This document shows positions 20,650 through 32,000 of a DNA stretch of 64,000 nucleotides, piece after piece. The position numbers and the translations under genes are program-made. Position 1 is the first letter of the stretch, and every line of letters starts with the position of its first letter. The DNA comes from Epithemia pelagica (taxonomy: Eukaryota > Bacillariophyta > Bacillariophyceae > Surirellales > Surirellaceae). The stretch spans positions 744,001 through 808,000 of the forward strand of contig OX337228.1 of NCBI GenBank assembly GCA_946965045.2. The letters are read 5' to 3'. The notes under the pieces were generated by a model. The model ran no database searches, was not told where the DNA came from, and saw nothing but the letters and a program-made list of their open reading frames with translations.

Positions 20650-22227
20650 ATGGTCCACGCTACCATGTCCCATCCAACCACACCGACGACAACCACCCCC
20701 ATTCCCACTACGGTTTCGTCATCGCCGTCCTCTTCCACGGTCTACACCCCGTCGTGTCAACGACCCTCCGAAACCACCACCAGCACGGTACGTTCCTCGT
20801 GCATGGAGCAGTACGACCGAGAGGAACGGACTCGGTCTCCTCGAACCGTCGCATCCACGACAACGTCCTTTGTATTGGACAAAGAACCCCAGAAGAAGGC
20901 CGCCCAGTCACCAGAGCAAGACTACAACGAACCACCGCCACCAGACGATCAATGGGTTGATGTCGAGTTGGGTCCTCCCCACTCACCCGTCGTGAAACGA
21001 GCCACTACCCATTCCAAAGAGCACGGGTCCACAACAAGCCCCGTTCCAGCAGCCGCCACCACAACAACAGCTCCCTCCACGTCTCTGCTGCTCAAGACTG
21101 GGATTCCAAAGAGCAGTACCGGCAGTGTACGTCGATGGATCGAACGGTTCATTTTGTACGGGCGGCGGGATCGGTCGATGCAATTTGCCGTGGGGGCCGG
21201 AGGTATTTTGGTATCGTATCTGGTCCATGGCTATTTTCAAGAAGACTTGTTTGCCTATGTGTCTCCTCACGATGGACGGAAATTTACCTTTGCCTGGTTC
21301 TTGCAATGTATCGAATCCTTGGTCAATGTACTGTTTGCCTACATGTTTATCGTACAACAACAACAACCACACAAGGAACCGGATGACGACGCCCAGGACG
21401 CGAATGAAAAGGACGACGACAAGGACCAGGAACCACCCAGCAGCTTCTACCAGCCCAAGGAGTTGCCACTCTGTCGTTTGTTTGCCGTTGGGACCGTCCA
21501 ACTCTTTGCCAAGACCTTTACCAACATGTCCTTGGCGGCCGGTTTGTCCTTTCCCGTTTGTACCCTGTCCAAATCGGCCAAGATGGTACCCGTCATGATG
21601 GGACAATTGGCCGTGGGTGGCTCTACCTATACCTGCAAGGACTATGTCGCAGTCGGAGCCATTGTGTCGGGCACAGTTCTCTTGTCGTTGGGATCCTCGT
21701 CGCCGTCGTCGTCGTCCAGTGACGACACGACTACTACTGGTGGCTCTTCTACGACACTGCCGGGTGTGGCCTTTATTCTGTTGGCCTTGGCCATGGATGG
21801 CGTGACGGCTGGCTTGCAAAGCAGTCTCAAATTGAAATTGCAACAGGCGGGTCAAACCCTCGACACATATGACATGATGTTTTGGGTCAATGTGTCGATT
21901 TGTGTCTGCGCCTGTGTGATTTCCATTGGCACGGGCGAATGGAGTGCTGGAATGCACTATTTGCAGGAGAATCCTCCCGTCTTGGCCATGATTGGGATTA
22001 CCTGTCTTTATTCCGTCGTGGGACAATCCAGTGTATACTTTGTCATTACCCAATTTGATACCTTGGCCTGTACGACCGTCACCACCTCGCGCAAAATGTT
22101 GACCGTCTTGTACAGTCTTGTCGCCAAGGGACATGCCTTGGACCATTGGGGTGTGGTCGGTGTCGCCATTGCCTTGATGGGATTGGTGTTGGAAACCAAG
22201 AACCAAACGAGCAACCGTCACGAATAG
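20650..22227 (+). CDS. UAA-family nucleotide-sugar transporter (SLC35B-like)
   Basis: 525 residues; the first 160 are Thr/Ser/Pro-rich and probably cytosolic. The rest is a multi-helix membrane domain. Family signatures of UAA/SLC35B transporters are visible: SMQFAVGAGGILVSYLVHGYFQED at the first helix, FPVCTLSKSAKMVPVMMGQL in the middle, and FDTLACTTVTTSRKMLTVLYSL near the end. Two low-complexity loops (QQQQPHKEPDDD and SSSPSSSSSDD) expand the usual loops. By family knowledge it exchanges nucleotide sugars across the ER or Golgi membrane; the exact substrate cannot be read. An alternative start is ATG 20665. Confidence 0.88.
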   Translation: MVHATMSHPTTPTTTTPIPTTVSSSPSSSTVYTPSCQRPSETTTSTVRSSCMEQYDREERTRSPRTVASTTTSFVLDKEPQKKAAQSPEQDYNEPPPPDDQWVDVELGPPHSPVVKRATTHSKEHGSTTSPVPAAATTTTAPSTSLLLKTGIPKSSTGSVRRWIERFILYGRRDRSMQFAVGAGGILVSYLVHGYFQEDLFAYVSPHDGRKFTFAWFLQCIESLVNVLFAYMFIVQQQQPHKEPDDDAQDANEKDDDKDQEPPSSFYQPKELPLCRLFAVGTVQLFAKTFTNMSLAAGLSFPVCTLSKSAKMVPVMMGQLAVGGSTYTCKDYVAVGAIVSGTVLLSLGSSSPSSSSSDDTTTTGGSSTTLPGVAFILLALAMDGVTAGLQSSLKLKLQQAGQTLDTYDMMFWVNVSICVCACVISIGTGEWSAGMHYLQENPPVLAMIGITCLYSVVGQSSVYFVITQFDTLACTTVTTSRKMLTVLYSLVAKGHALDHWGVVGVAIALMGLVLETKNQTSNRHE

Positions 22228-22904
22228 CAACCACAACAAGAACACAAAATATCACACGGAATGAGGAGCTGTGTGTGATTGTCACTGTCAAGGTAGGACC
22301 AAGACGCGGCAAGATTGGATGCAGAGTACGAGTATATAGTTGGTATTGCAGGCACCAGAGTTCAGACGGTATACGATTTTTCCAACGTTCCTCTGTGTCG
22401 TAAACCACTAACAAAGTCTAGATAGGTACTCCTACTCGTCTTTTCCCACACTCACATAGCACATCCTACATAGCTATCCTACCTACCTAGGCGGCTTCGT
22501 TTTGCCGCGACCGCATCTCCGAACCCCCTTCCAGATTTCGGAAGACGCGTTTTTGCTTGGGATGGATGGAACGGATGAGCGCCTGCACAGACCCAACCAA
22601 GAATTGTCGATCGCATGACTATGACAGAAACTGTACAAACGCATATTGAAAAGGACGCCCAGGACAGTATTAACGGCGCTTTATACTGTCACTGTCACAC
22701 GCCATTTCTGGAAGCGTGCTGGGAAACAACCAAAAACACGACACAAGAGAAACGGCAATGGACCAATCTCGCCGTTGTCTCGAGAATTCTCATCTTCAGT
22801 TGCTCGGTTGTCCATTCTTGCTCCTCTCGTGTAGATAATAGAGGACGAGACAGATTCAAAGACTTGTCCTTGGCACAACGCTGGAAGGACGACTCTACCA
22901 CACA
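22228..22904. other. Intergenic, upstream of the kinesin-like gene
   Basis: No supported gene. TACCTACCTAGG-type short repeats lie near 22480. The 97-codon ORF at 22615-22908 overlaps the next start by 4 nt but has no domain; it may be leader sequence. Confidence 0.35.
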
Positions 22905-25900
22905 ATGAAGGAAGAGGAGGTCACCCATGAAGTGAAACCGTCTCCCTCTCTCGAGAAGCAACAATCACAACAAGAAGTGCAAGTCTATGTTCAATTCCGT
23001 CAGCCTCCACCACCCCCGCCGGAACCAAAAACAAAGAAAAAGTCGTACTTTTCCGATTCCTCCGCATCGTCCGATTCCGATGACTCGGATTCCGACAGCA
23101 GTGACGACGACAACGACAATACGGAGGGCAATCACCCAGCCTTTTTGTTCCTTCCTTCTTCACCATTGAATACCATTTCAATTACGCGCCACATTCCTAC
23201 GGCAGTCGCACACAAGAAAAATAAGGCACCGAATCGAAAGAATGCCAATAAACCGGCCGAATGGACGGCCACATTTGATCATATACAAGTCGACAATTCG
23301 AAACAACCAGAAGAGGAAACGGAAACGAGCCATCAACAACGTTGGACCCGACATGTGGCAGAGGAATTGGTGATTCATGGTCGACCATGCCTAGTGGCTG
23401 CCTATGGTGCTAGTCAAACTGGAAAGACACAGGCCTTGTTTCATCCATCCGAATCCAATCCTTCCGAGAGCAGTATCACCCTGGCCTTGATGGAACACAT
23501 TTGGGACTGTTTGCAACACCACGCAGAAGGAGGCAATCATCAAGTCATGCTACAAGTTTCGGCCATTGAAGTGTGTCACAACAACAACAGCAATACAGAG
23601 AAAAAGTCTTCTTCGTTTTCTTCCACCACTCGAGATTTGTTGTTGGTGGACCAGCCTCAAAACGAGTCCTCTCATCCAACGATGCGCGTTCAATCTAGTA
23701 CGGGACGGATACTGGGATGCACCGCCCTTTCCTGTGTCTCCTTGGCCGATGTCCATGCTGTCTTGCATCACGCCTTGGCCCATCGTACGGCGAGCAATAA
23801 CAAAAAGGATGAAACAACGGTCCTACGAGATTCTCCCCATTCGTCTCTGATACTCCAAGTGCATCTCGTACAACAACAACAACAATCCAATCATTCTTCC
23901 TCACCAAAAAACAAATCTTCGATATTGCACATTGTGGATGTTGCCTCCTGTCATGCGCATCGAATAAATCTCCAGTCCAACGAGTCCTCATCATCCGCAG
24001 CAAAAGCAACAACAAAAGCCAACGAAGTAGGAACCCTCCCTCTCTTGTTTCAACTCTTGGGATTAGAGTTTGAAAAAGCCGCCACCACCACCACAAGCAG
24101 GACGACGCCCTCCTGTTGTTATCCGACTCCCTTGACCCGCTTGATTCTCACCATCAATCCTATTACCACGCCCTTGTCCACCACACGATCCGTCCTGGAA
24201 TTTGGTCAACAATTCCAACAACTCCAGACGGATGATCAATCGAAACGACCGGTTCCCTCCAATGCACTTTTACAGGACGAACCACAGGACGCGGGTTGGA
24301 AAACCTTGGTCCAAGCCTTGGCATTGGAGTGTATACGACTGCAAAACAACAACAACGACAATAGCAAGGAGCCAAGTCCACCAGCTACCAGTAGCAGCAC
24401 GCGTGCCAAACCCAAAACTTTGTGGTCATTGATTCATCAAATTGAACAATTGCAACAACAACGACAAGAATCACAAACAAAGGACAGCAAACAACCACAG
24501 GACGATACGGCGGAAACACAACATTCCTCCTCCTTCTTGGAACACTGGACCTTGGTGCCACGGTCGGAATCCATGACGACAACAACGACAACAAACAAAG
24601 ATGGCAAGGCCCTGAGTGGCGATGGCTCGTCACCACCACCCTTGCCACCAAACAATTCCAAGGAAACCAAGCCACCTTCAAACGACGATAATAACGACAA
24701 TGCATTGGTTGGTCGCCTCCAAGCACAATTACGTACCAGCCAATTTCGGGAAGCCGAAGCGGTCGTCTTTTTGCGGCACTATCATCGATTTTATACCCGA
24801 ACCTTGCAACAACAAATGGCAGCCGTGGTGGCAACGGAGAATAGTACCAACACTGCCATTTCCACCAGCCACATTTTGGAAACGCTATTGGAATCCTCCT
24901 CACAGGCCTCAACGGATTTGTTTGATTTGGAACAAGCCATGATGGACAGTGGATTGTTGGAGGAAACACCCGAAACCATCACCCGTACGGATGCTCCCAC
25001 TGCCACAACCAGTGCCAGTACCGCCACGACTGAAGATGCGTCTGGTGTTCTCCTGGGGGATTATCGACCCTCTCCCATGGCCTTGGCCCAAAGTGCCAAA
25101 CATGCCGACCGAGCGGCCGAGGCCGATAGCGTGGCACAAATCGCCATTAGAAAGCAGAGAGACGAGGAAGATCCTACCAACAACACCGCTGCCAGAACGA
25201 TACCACCCTTGGCATCCTTGTCGTCCTCGTCCTTGTCATCCTCTGTATCCAATCGAGAAAGTGGAGACCTGACGGAAGCACGACAAAAGGCCTACCGGAC
25301 ACCGGCTGGTGAATACATTGAGTTGAGAGAACAAGACTTGGAGCAGACGGTGGCCCTGCTGTCTCAAAACTGCGTGCAATTGACAACGGAATTGCAAACG
25401 GTCCGGGCGGAATTGGAAGCCGTTCAACATGCTGCAGCGGCCGCTGCGGCCAATCATAGTCCCAGGAGCCGGGGAAATCTCGAAGAGATCCACACCGCCA
25501 ATGAGCTCTTGATGAAGAGTGCCAACAATTTGGCTCGGCACAAGTTTGAAATTGAATTGAATCAAAAGACGGATGCTTTGAATGCTCTAGCTTGGAAAAT
25601 GGAAGATATCCAGACGGCCAATCAACTCTTGGTTCAAAAGATTAAGCATCGCGATGATCTCATTGCCGCCCTCCAGGAATCTCAAGTAGTTGCACAATCC
25701 ACTCCAAACAAGAAAGATTCAGCAAAGGATCCCCTTGATGACGACATGGATGATATGTCGAATCCTTTGGATCAAACCGACAAGCCAATGACAAGTACGC
25801 CACTGTGGCAATTGTCATCCTCCACGACGACATTGGGGTTACCCTCTGGTGTTGTCTTACCACCACTTCAAAGTCGTGTCGTGGTTCCGTTCTGCCCCAA

Positions 25901-28763
25901 TCCTCCGTATCGGACCGTCTTTGATGACAGTGAAGATAATGACATGGAAGATATGAGTCTTCCTGGCCGACGGCACTCCAATGGAAAATTAGCCCTGGAA
26001 TCCAATACCGTGGCTTGGAGGCAGCTCCTTGAAGCGGCTGCATCTTTGCATGAGGAACGAGAACCCACCATGGTGGCTGACATGCAAGTACAAACAGACT
26101 TGTCGGGGCCGGATTTGGACAAGGCTATGAGCACGTCCGAACATGGAAAGCCACCACCCAAAGCCGTGGCGGAACGACCCAAACTTTCTGAATTGCCAGT
26201 ACGGCAAGTGACGCGCCGAGGATCTCAATCGTCCAATATATCGGCATTGTCCTCACCACCAGGATCTCCCATAGCCACGGCTGGTCGCACTACCAAATCC
26301 AAAATTGTTGGTGGGACAACAACAGCACCACCGCCACCCTGGGCCACCAGCACAACCACCGCCACCACAAACAACAACAACAACAACAACAACAACAGTA
26401 GCCTCAAGACGCCGCCGCAAGGAAACACAGCACCTCTGGCTCCCAAGGGGCTGTTCGAAAACAAAACCACAAACTCGTCATCAGTTCCACAAGCCAAACC
26501 ATCAAGCTATAATCAGGCTGTTAACCAAGATCCTGTCCCTCGTCCTACACCACCTGTTTCAAGTGGTCCGAAAGCAAATAACAATCAGGGTGCGGCCTTG
26601 TTTGGGACTTCTTCATTTCGCGGTACATCTGGATTTGCGGCAGCCAAGGAAGCAACCAATCACCAATCCAATGGAAACCAGCAAGATATGGTTGGTGCGC
26701 TTGTCGGAAAAGAGAAAATGGAGCAAAGGCGTGGGAGTTTAAACTTTGGCTCTAGCGATCCCTACGACGGTGTTTCGGTCTTGACGGATGATTTTCAAGA
26801 TCACCATCATTACGATACTACTTACAACAAAGCATTTCGACGAAATTCTGGAAATCACGTGGTTCCTCCACAAACCAACACCACAACAACTACGACCAAC
26901 GTGACACCATCCGCCAATAAATGGAGGTCTTCTGTGCTTAACAAAAGTCAAGAATCAACACCCAATCCCTCCGCTTCTTCTTTGAAAACACTATTTTCGC
27001 CAGGTCGTATCAATTCACCCCCAAGGAGAGATTTGCTTGGCAACCCGTTGCCGCCACGAGCAGATTCTATTCGTGATTTGACAAAATCATCGCCATCGGG
27101 CGAGGCTGAACGGGGAGACGACGAGCTAAAGAAAAAGTTTGAAGCGCTACGATCAAGAAATGTCGAGGAAGAGGTTATTGAAAGCTCGGGAAATGCAGAA
27201 GCAAGAGACTACACTCGTACGAGCTTTGGAGAGTCTCTGAAAAAGCAGACATCAAACGTGCCAGAAACTACCAAAGCAGTCCCATCCCTCGGTTCTGGCG
27301 AGGTTATTACAAGTACATTTGGACGTCGACCCTTTCGAAGAAATCTCACCGTCCCTCCGGAGGTGCAAAATATGGGAAGTATTCTCGATAGTCCAGCACC
27401 GGAAGCCAAAAAGCCGACAGTCACTTCTGCAGACGTCACCACGAGTAGACCACGCGGGAATAGTATTGGGAGTCGACCATCGAACCTATCCGAAAATCGG
27501 TCGATTTCACCGACTAGTAGAGCGTCGAGGTTCGGCTCATCATCGACCAAGACTGATACTGTTGCCAAAGACCTTGTCGGAGGAAACACTGCAGTGGTCA
27601 AAAGTACGGAAGACGAACTGAAGGAAAAGTTTGGAACCATCGGGTCCAGAAATACTGATGTGCAAGTGATTGAAGCATCGGGAAGTGCTGAAGCGAAGGA
27701 TTACACTCGTACAAAGTTTGGTGAATCTCTAAAACGCAACGCTGAAGTCCCCGATAAATCGGTCCCCAAGTTGGGATCGGGTGAGGTTATCACCAGTTCC
27801 TTTGGAATGCCGAGAAAACCAAGAACTAACAACCCTTCTCCAGGGATTTCTAGGAACTCGTCGTATTCGCATGAGCATCAGCAGCCGCCACAAAAGCAAC
27901 CCGCTTCATCAAACCAGGTACGTGCGCGGTCTCAGTCACCTTATGGATCTCGTTTGTTACCGCCGCTTCACACATCGACGAAAACAAAAAAGACAACAGC
28001 GCAAACGCGGGAGGCGTCCCAGACCAAGGACATCGGACACCAGAAGACTGAGGAAGAGTCATTTGATCCAGCAACACTCAAAAGCAAATTTGCGGCGAAA
28101 GCTGCAAATTCTAAGCCTCTACTACCGGTATCAGATCCATCCATGTACAAACAATCTTCTTGGAGAGAGAAAGACAATGATAAACACACTAATGTAATGC
28201 CCAAAACCAGTGCTGGGGGAGAGACAAAGCATGCGTCGGAAACTTTATCCACTTCGAATTCTCTGCTCACGGCATCTCCACAGCGATCTCAACGCTCGCT
28301 GGTCGCGGCATCTCCAAAGGGATCCCAACGCTCGCTGGTCACGACATCTCCAAAGGGATCCCAGCGATCGCTGGACGCGGCATCTCCACAGAGATCCCAA
28401 CGCTCGCTTGGTCGTAGTCGTTCCGGATCACGTTTACCCAAAGGTGAAGGAGGAGAGACGAAACGGACTCCTCGACGGAATTCTCTCCAACAAACGGACA
28501 ACCGATGTGACGAATCCAGAAGCACAGTCTCGAATTCCACCGGAACAAGGAGCCGCGAAGACAATAAATCCCCCGCCGCTAGCAAAAGCGATGCGCCATT
28601 GTTTCAGATTGTGAATGGTAGGCTTCTCAAGAACGACGAGGATTTGATCAAATTACACAAAATGAAGAAAAAGAAAAAGAGTTCGAGAAAAGTGTCCGTC
28701 AACTCGTCTCATCATCGAACAAACTCACGGGAACACGTCAAGAAAAAAACGAGGGGATCCTAG
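22905..28763 (+). CDS. Very long kinesin-like protein with degenerate motor
   Basis: 1,952 residues from ATG 22905. The N-terminal 430 residues resemble a kinesin motor in outline: a beta strand (VQVYVQFRQP), a Walker A-like loop AYGASQTGKT (Lys 174) in the context PCLVAAYGASQTGKTQAL, DSPHSSLILQVHL in the place of SSRSH, IVDVASCHA in the place of the DLAGSE switch II, LTRLILTINP, and SVLEFGQQFQQL. Switch residues are not conserved. The middle has coiled-coil-like helices (ELREQDLEQTVALLSQNCVQL). The remaining 1,000 residues are disordered, with poly-Asn, a duplicated motif of about 70 residues and a 12-residue tandem repeat. It may bind nucleotide or microtubules without being an active motor. 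Kinesin ancestry is fairly likely, function unknown. Confidence 0.65.
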   Translation: MKEEEVTHEVKPSPSLEKQQSQQEVQVYVQFRQPPPPPPEPKTKKKSYFSDSSASSDSDDSDSDSSDDDNDNTEGNHPAFLFLPSSPLNTISITRHIPTAVAHKKNKAPNRKNANKPAEWTATFDHIQVDNSKQPEEETETSHQQRWTRHVAEELVIHGRPCLVAAYGASQTGKTQALFHPSESNPSESSITLALMEHIWDCLQHHAEGGNHQVMLQVSAIEVCHNNNSNTEKKSSSFSSTTRDLLLVDQPQNESSHPTMRVQSSTGRILGCTALSCVSLADVHAVLHHALAHRTASNNKKDETTVLRDSPHSSLILQVHLVQQQQQSNHSSSPKNKSSILHIVDVASCHAHRINLQSNESSSSAAKATTKANEVGTLPLLFQLLGLEFEKAATTTTSRTTPSCCYPTPLTRLILTINPITTPLSTTRSVLEFGQQFQQLQTDDQSKRPVPSNALLQDEPQDAGWKTLVQALALECIRLQNNNNDNSKEPSPPATSSSTRAKPKTLWSLIHQIEQLQQQRQESQTKDSKQPQDDTAETQHSSSFLEHWTLVPRSESMTTTTTTNKDGKALSGDGSSPPPLPPNNSKETKPPSNDDNNDNALVGRLQAQLRTSQFREAEAVVFLRHYHRFYTRTLQQQMAAVVATENSTNTAISTSHILETLLESSSQASTDLFDLEQAMMDSGLLEETPETITRTDAPTATTSASTATTEDASGVLLGDYRPSPMALAQSAKHADRAAEADSVAQIAIRKQRDEEDPTNNTAARTIPPLASLSSSSLSSSVSNRESGDLTEARQKAYRTPAGEYIELREQDLEQTVALLSQNCVQLTTELQTVRAELEAVQHAAAAAAANHSPRSRGNLEEIHTANELLMKSANNLARHKFEIELNQKTDALNALAWKMEDIQTANQLLVQKIKHRDDLIAALQESQVVAQSTPNKKDSAKDPLDDDMDDMSNPLDQTDKPMTSTPLWQLSSSTTTLGLPSGVVLPPLQSRVVVPFCPNPPYRTVFDDSEDNDMEDMSLPGRRHSNGKLALESNTVAWRQLLEAAASLHEEREPTMVADMQVQTDLSGPDLDKAMSTSEHGKPPPKAVAERPKLSELPVRQVTRRGSQSSNISALSSPPGSPIATAGRTTKSKIVGGTTTAPPPPWATSTTTATTNNNNNNNNNSSLKTPPQGNTAPLAPKGLFENKTTNSSSVPQAKPSSYNQAVNQDPVPRPTPPVSSGPKANNNQGAALFGTSSFRGTSGFAAAKEATNHQSNGNQQDMVGALVGKEKMEQRRGSLNFGSSDPYDGVSVLTDDFQDHHHYDTTYNKAFRRNSGNHVVPPQTNTTTTTTNVTPSANKWRSSVLNKSQESTPNPSASSLKTLFSPGRINSPPRRDLLGNPLPPRADSIRDLTKSSPSGEAERGDDELKKKFEALRSRNVEEEVIESSGNAEARDYTRTSFGESLKKQTSNVPETTKAVPSLGSGEVITSTFGRRPFRRNLTVPPEVQNMGSILDSPAPEAKKPTVTSADVTTSRPRGNSIGSRPSNLSENRSISPTSRASRFGSSSTKTDTVAKDLVGGNTAVVKSTEDELKEKFGTIGSRNTDVQVIEASGSAEAKDYTRTKFGESLKRNAEVPDKSVPKLGSGEVITSSFGMPRKPRTNNPSPGISRNSSYSHEHQQPPQKQPASSNQVRARSQSPYGSRLLPPLHTSTKTKKTTAQTREASQTKDIGHQKTEEESFDPATLKSKFAAKAANSKPLLPVSDPSMYKQSSWREKDNDKHTNVMPKTSAGGETKHASETLSTSNSLLTASPQRSQRSLVAASPKGSQRSLVTTSPKGSQRSLDAASPQRSQRSLGRSRSGSRLPKGEGGETKRTPRRNSLQQTDNRCDESRSTVSNSTGTRSREDNKSPAASKSDAPLFQIVNGRLLKNDEDLIKLHKMKKKKKSSRKVSVNSSHHRTNSREHVKKKTRGS
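26370..26396 (+). repeat. AAC microsatellite coding poly-Asn
   Basis: A run of AAC triplets inside the kinesin-like gene encodes nine consecutive Asn. It is a likely site of length variation. Confidence 0.8.
27115..27810 (+). repeat. Duplicated ~70-residue motif in the kinesin-like tail
   Basis: Two copies, about 27115-27330 and 27609-27810. The shared order is DELKxKF, a VIE(S/A)SG segment, AEA(R/K)DYTRT, FGESLK, and LGSGEVITS(T/S)FG. Conservation of this block inside otherwise disordered sequence suggests a binding motif. Confidence 0.8.
28272..28415 (+). repeat. 36-bp minisatellite, four units, in coding sequence
   Basis: Units start at 28272, 28308, 28344 and 28380 and encode (A/T)SP(Q/K)(R/G)SQRSL plus two variable residues. 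Each unit holds SP and RS dipeptides, which are possible kinase sites. Confidence 0.88.
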
Positions 28764-29001
28764 AGTTCCACAGTATTGAGAAGGATACGATGGACATTCG
28801 CGGTCTGTCTGGACTATCTTTCCCCGAACGAGCAGGAATCATGCTCATCAGAACAACAGTACGAGAAGATTCATCCGCTCATTTCTTTGATAGCAGCTCA
28901 AGTCTGCATCTCGGAGAAACTCATTCAGAAACATTGCGGTCCATAGCCATATGGAGAAAGAACCGCCTTTTGTAATGCCAGTATTAGTATGTCTTGTATT
29001 T

Positions 29002-32000
29002 TTAGGTCACCGGCGGCATTCTCGAACCCACTTGCGGAGAATCATTCTCCAAGGCTTGCTGTACGAGTTCCTTTAACTGCGCTTTCTCATCCGACGTAAA
29101 GGGTGAGTTGTGTCCACAATGAAGTCGAATCAAACTGCCCACTTGGCCATTGTCCATGTCATGTTCGTTCCTGGGCATTTGCATCGAACGTTCGCGCAGC
29201 GCCGTTTCCGTCGACACCGAAGAAAGCAATCGCGCTTGAACATATCGCAATGTACTTGCGACATACTGCAATTCATGATGGACTGTCATCCAACACAGTG
29301 GTGGTGAGTGACAGCACAAACGAAACGATTTAAACACTGGAGCTGTCATGGATTTAGGAACTGGTTCACTTACGTTGTACCACGGTTTCGCCGGTTGGTT
29401 GGGATTGGTCTCCTCCTCCACTACTACTTTCTTGAACAATTTGTTCCAATCGATCGGCCACGACGGGTATGGGTGTAGGTGGTTGTGGAGCTCCCTCTGG
29501 CATTCGTGGAGCTGTGGAACCAAAGTCTCGTGGTTCCACAACCACTACCCCATTGTTGGTAGACGTAATGGTATGGGCCATTCGTTGTTGGGCCGTCACA
29601 ACCAACCGTTGTCCCCCATATACCACGGTGGTACACAACCAGGCCACGGTGGAATCCAAGCCTCGTTTCACGGCCGCTCCCAAGGGAAATCCCACCAGTC
29701 CATCACACGTGGCAAGATATCTCCAAGCTTCCATCACCAAATGGGCAGTGTGGTCCGTCATGGCCTCCTCCATGTCACTGTAGTTCCCGCCGCCGCTGCC
29801 TTGTTTCTTGTACAGAGTGGCTAGTTTTCCAATCCGTTTGCAACAGGCGGCGAAATGAAAGGCTTCTTCCAAACTCACACGCTTGTCCGTGGGCCATACG
29901 GGTGCCGTCACCACCGCTCGGGCCGTATACGTGGTCTCGTGCGAAACGTACCGTGTATCACGGACCGATACATTTTCGAGTTCGGCCATGCGATACCGCA
30001 AGGGTGTTTCTCGAATCCACCCAATGGAATGAGTCGAAGCATCGAGACTGTGTCCACTACGACTGCCGCTGGATATTGTGGCTGCGGTTTCTTTCCAAAG
30101 GGCAATGCCAGCTTTTAAACTCGCTTCATCGGCTATAATGGCATCGGCAGCATCCTGAGCAATAATTTTGGGACAAGAGGCGGCCAAAAAGTCGCCCGCC
30201 ACATTGGTATTCCATCGAGCCAAGGTCAAGCCTCGAATAGCATGTGCCGTCCAATCTCCCACCAACCGTTGCGCAACCGCCTCCAAATTGCAAAAGGTTC
30301 GATCGCATACCAAGACGACCGAGGGTGGTGGTTGTGACGACATGGTCGTTGTCGTCGTCAAGTGTCGCGCCACACCGCAGGCCGTCATGCCTCCAATACT
30401 TTCTCCATGAATCACCAGTGGTCCAACCGGGCCACCCGCAGGAAGGTTGGTTCGCATCGACTGTTGTTGTAAGATATACTGTGCCACGGCGATCCCATCG
30501 CTCTTCAAGGTATCCGGTCGCGGGGTAAAGCCACACACACACGAAACTCCAATCCGTCGTAATCGCCTCGACAGTGTCATGGACGACGAGGATGAGGATG
30601 ATGCCAGACACCCCGTGGGTCCCTGACTCCGTCCATACCCCGCATAATTAAACACATAGACATCCAATCCCAATTGTTGCAGATAAAAATCCACCCACAT
30701 GGTATCCTCCTCACCATTATTAGTATTCTTGTTGTCCGATGCCACGACATTGCCACCCACCAAACTCAATCCGGTCGACACTTCCATGAGACCGGCATTG
30801 GGATTGCAATACAAGACGGCTCCGCGAGAAGGATTCGTGGAGCTATTATTGGGAGCGGGAAAATGCAAGACATCAATACGACCTCCATCCGGACGGGGGA
30901 CCCAGATTTGACGAGCCCCTCGATAGCGGCTGTTCACAGACAAATCAACAGAGACAACAAATATCGAAAACAATGAGTTTTGTGAGTACCAGTTCTTCCG
31001 TGTAACCACATCGTTTGGCTGCCTGACAAAACTCCCGATACACTCAATCCATGCATGTCTCTGACACGTTTGCCAAACATGCTCAACGACCATCCTTCTT
31101 TCGTTTTTCGTACCTCAAGACACATCCTCTCAAGACGGACATTCCAAAAATGGAGGCATGTGGGGGAGGATCCAAGAGTGGCACGAGGGACGCGAGGCCC
31201 GATTGCGCGGCTCCCCAAACCGTGGTAGTAGTATTGGTGTTGGACGACAAGGCCTCCTCCTCGTCCGCAGCAGCAGTATGGTCATTCTCATCCGATTGGT
31301 TGGATCGTGCTTGTACCAAGGGTGGTTGCAAAACATTTTGACACATGTCCAAGGCCGTCGTACAGGCCGTGACCAATTCCTGTGCCGACGCCATTGTGGC
31401 TTGAGACGACGACGGTGGTTGTTTCTTCGCCTCGGAGAGCACCGTGTCGGACAAGGTGAGGATCTGCGACAAGGTTTGCAACAAGAGACGACCTTGTTCT
31501 TGAGCAGAGATTGCAATATGGGGATCCACAAAGGATCCAATGTCCCCTTGAATGGGATTGTTGCCGTAGCGTGTCAAGGACGACGACGACGAGGTATTCG
31601 TATTTGTCGGGCCGTCCTCCATGGCTTGCAAGACTTGGACGACGACGGCCACGACCCGATTGCGTAAGGATTCTGCTCGGTGGCACAAGGAGGGAAGCAA
31701 TTGGGGAGGACCCGTCATGGTGGTTGTTTGGGCTTGCACTACACCGGCGGCCGCTTCCCGCAAGGCTTCCAAGGCCGTCACCAACATGCGAAGGAGGTAC
31801 CGTGCAAATTCCAATTCCATATCCAACGTCATTTTGCGAGACGCACCGGGAAAGGCCAAGAATCGGAGAATGGTACGACCGACTCCAAACACTATTGTAA
31901 TCCCCAACACATACAGGCCCAGTTCGGTAAGGAGCCAGGAAAGACACCAGAGCGGAATCCACAACGAAACGAGCGCCAAATTCACCAAGACAAAGGCAAT

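Noticed and set aside
20983-22245. 420-codon - strand ORF
   Set aside because: Exactly antisense to the UAA transporter, whose motifs are clear; no domain of its own.
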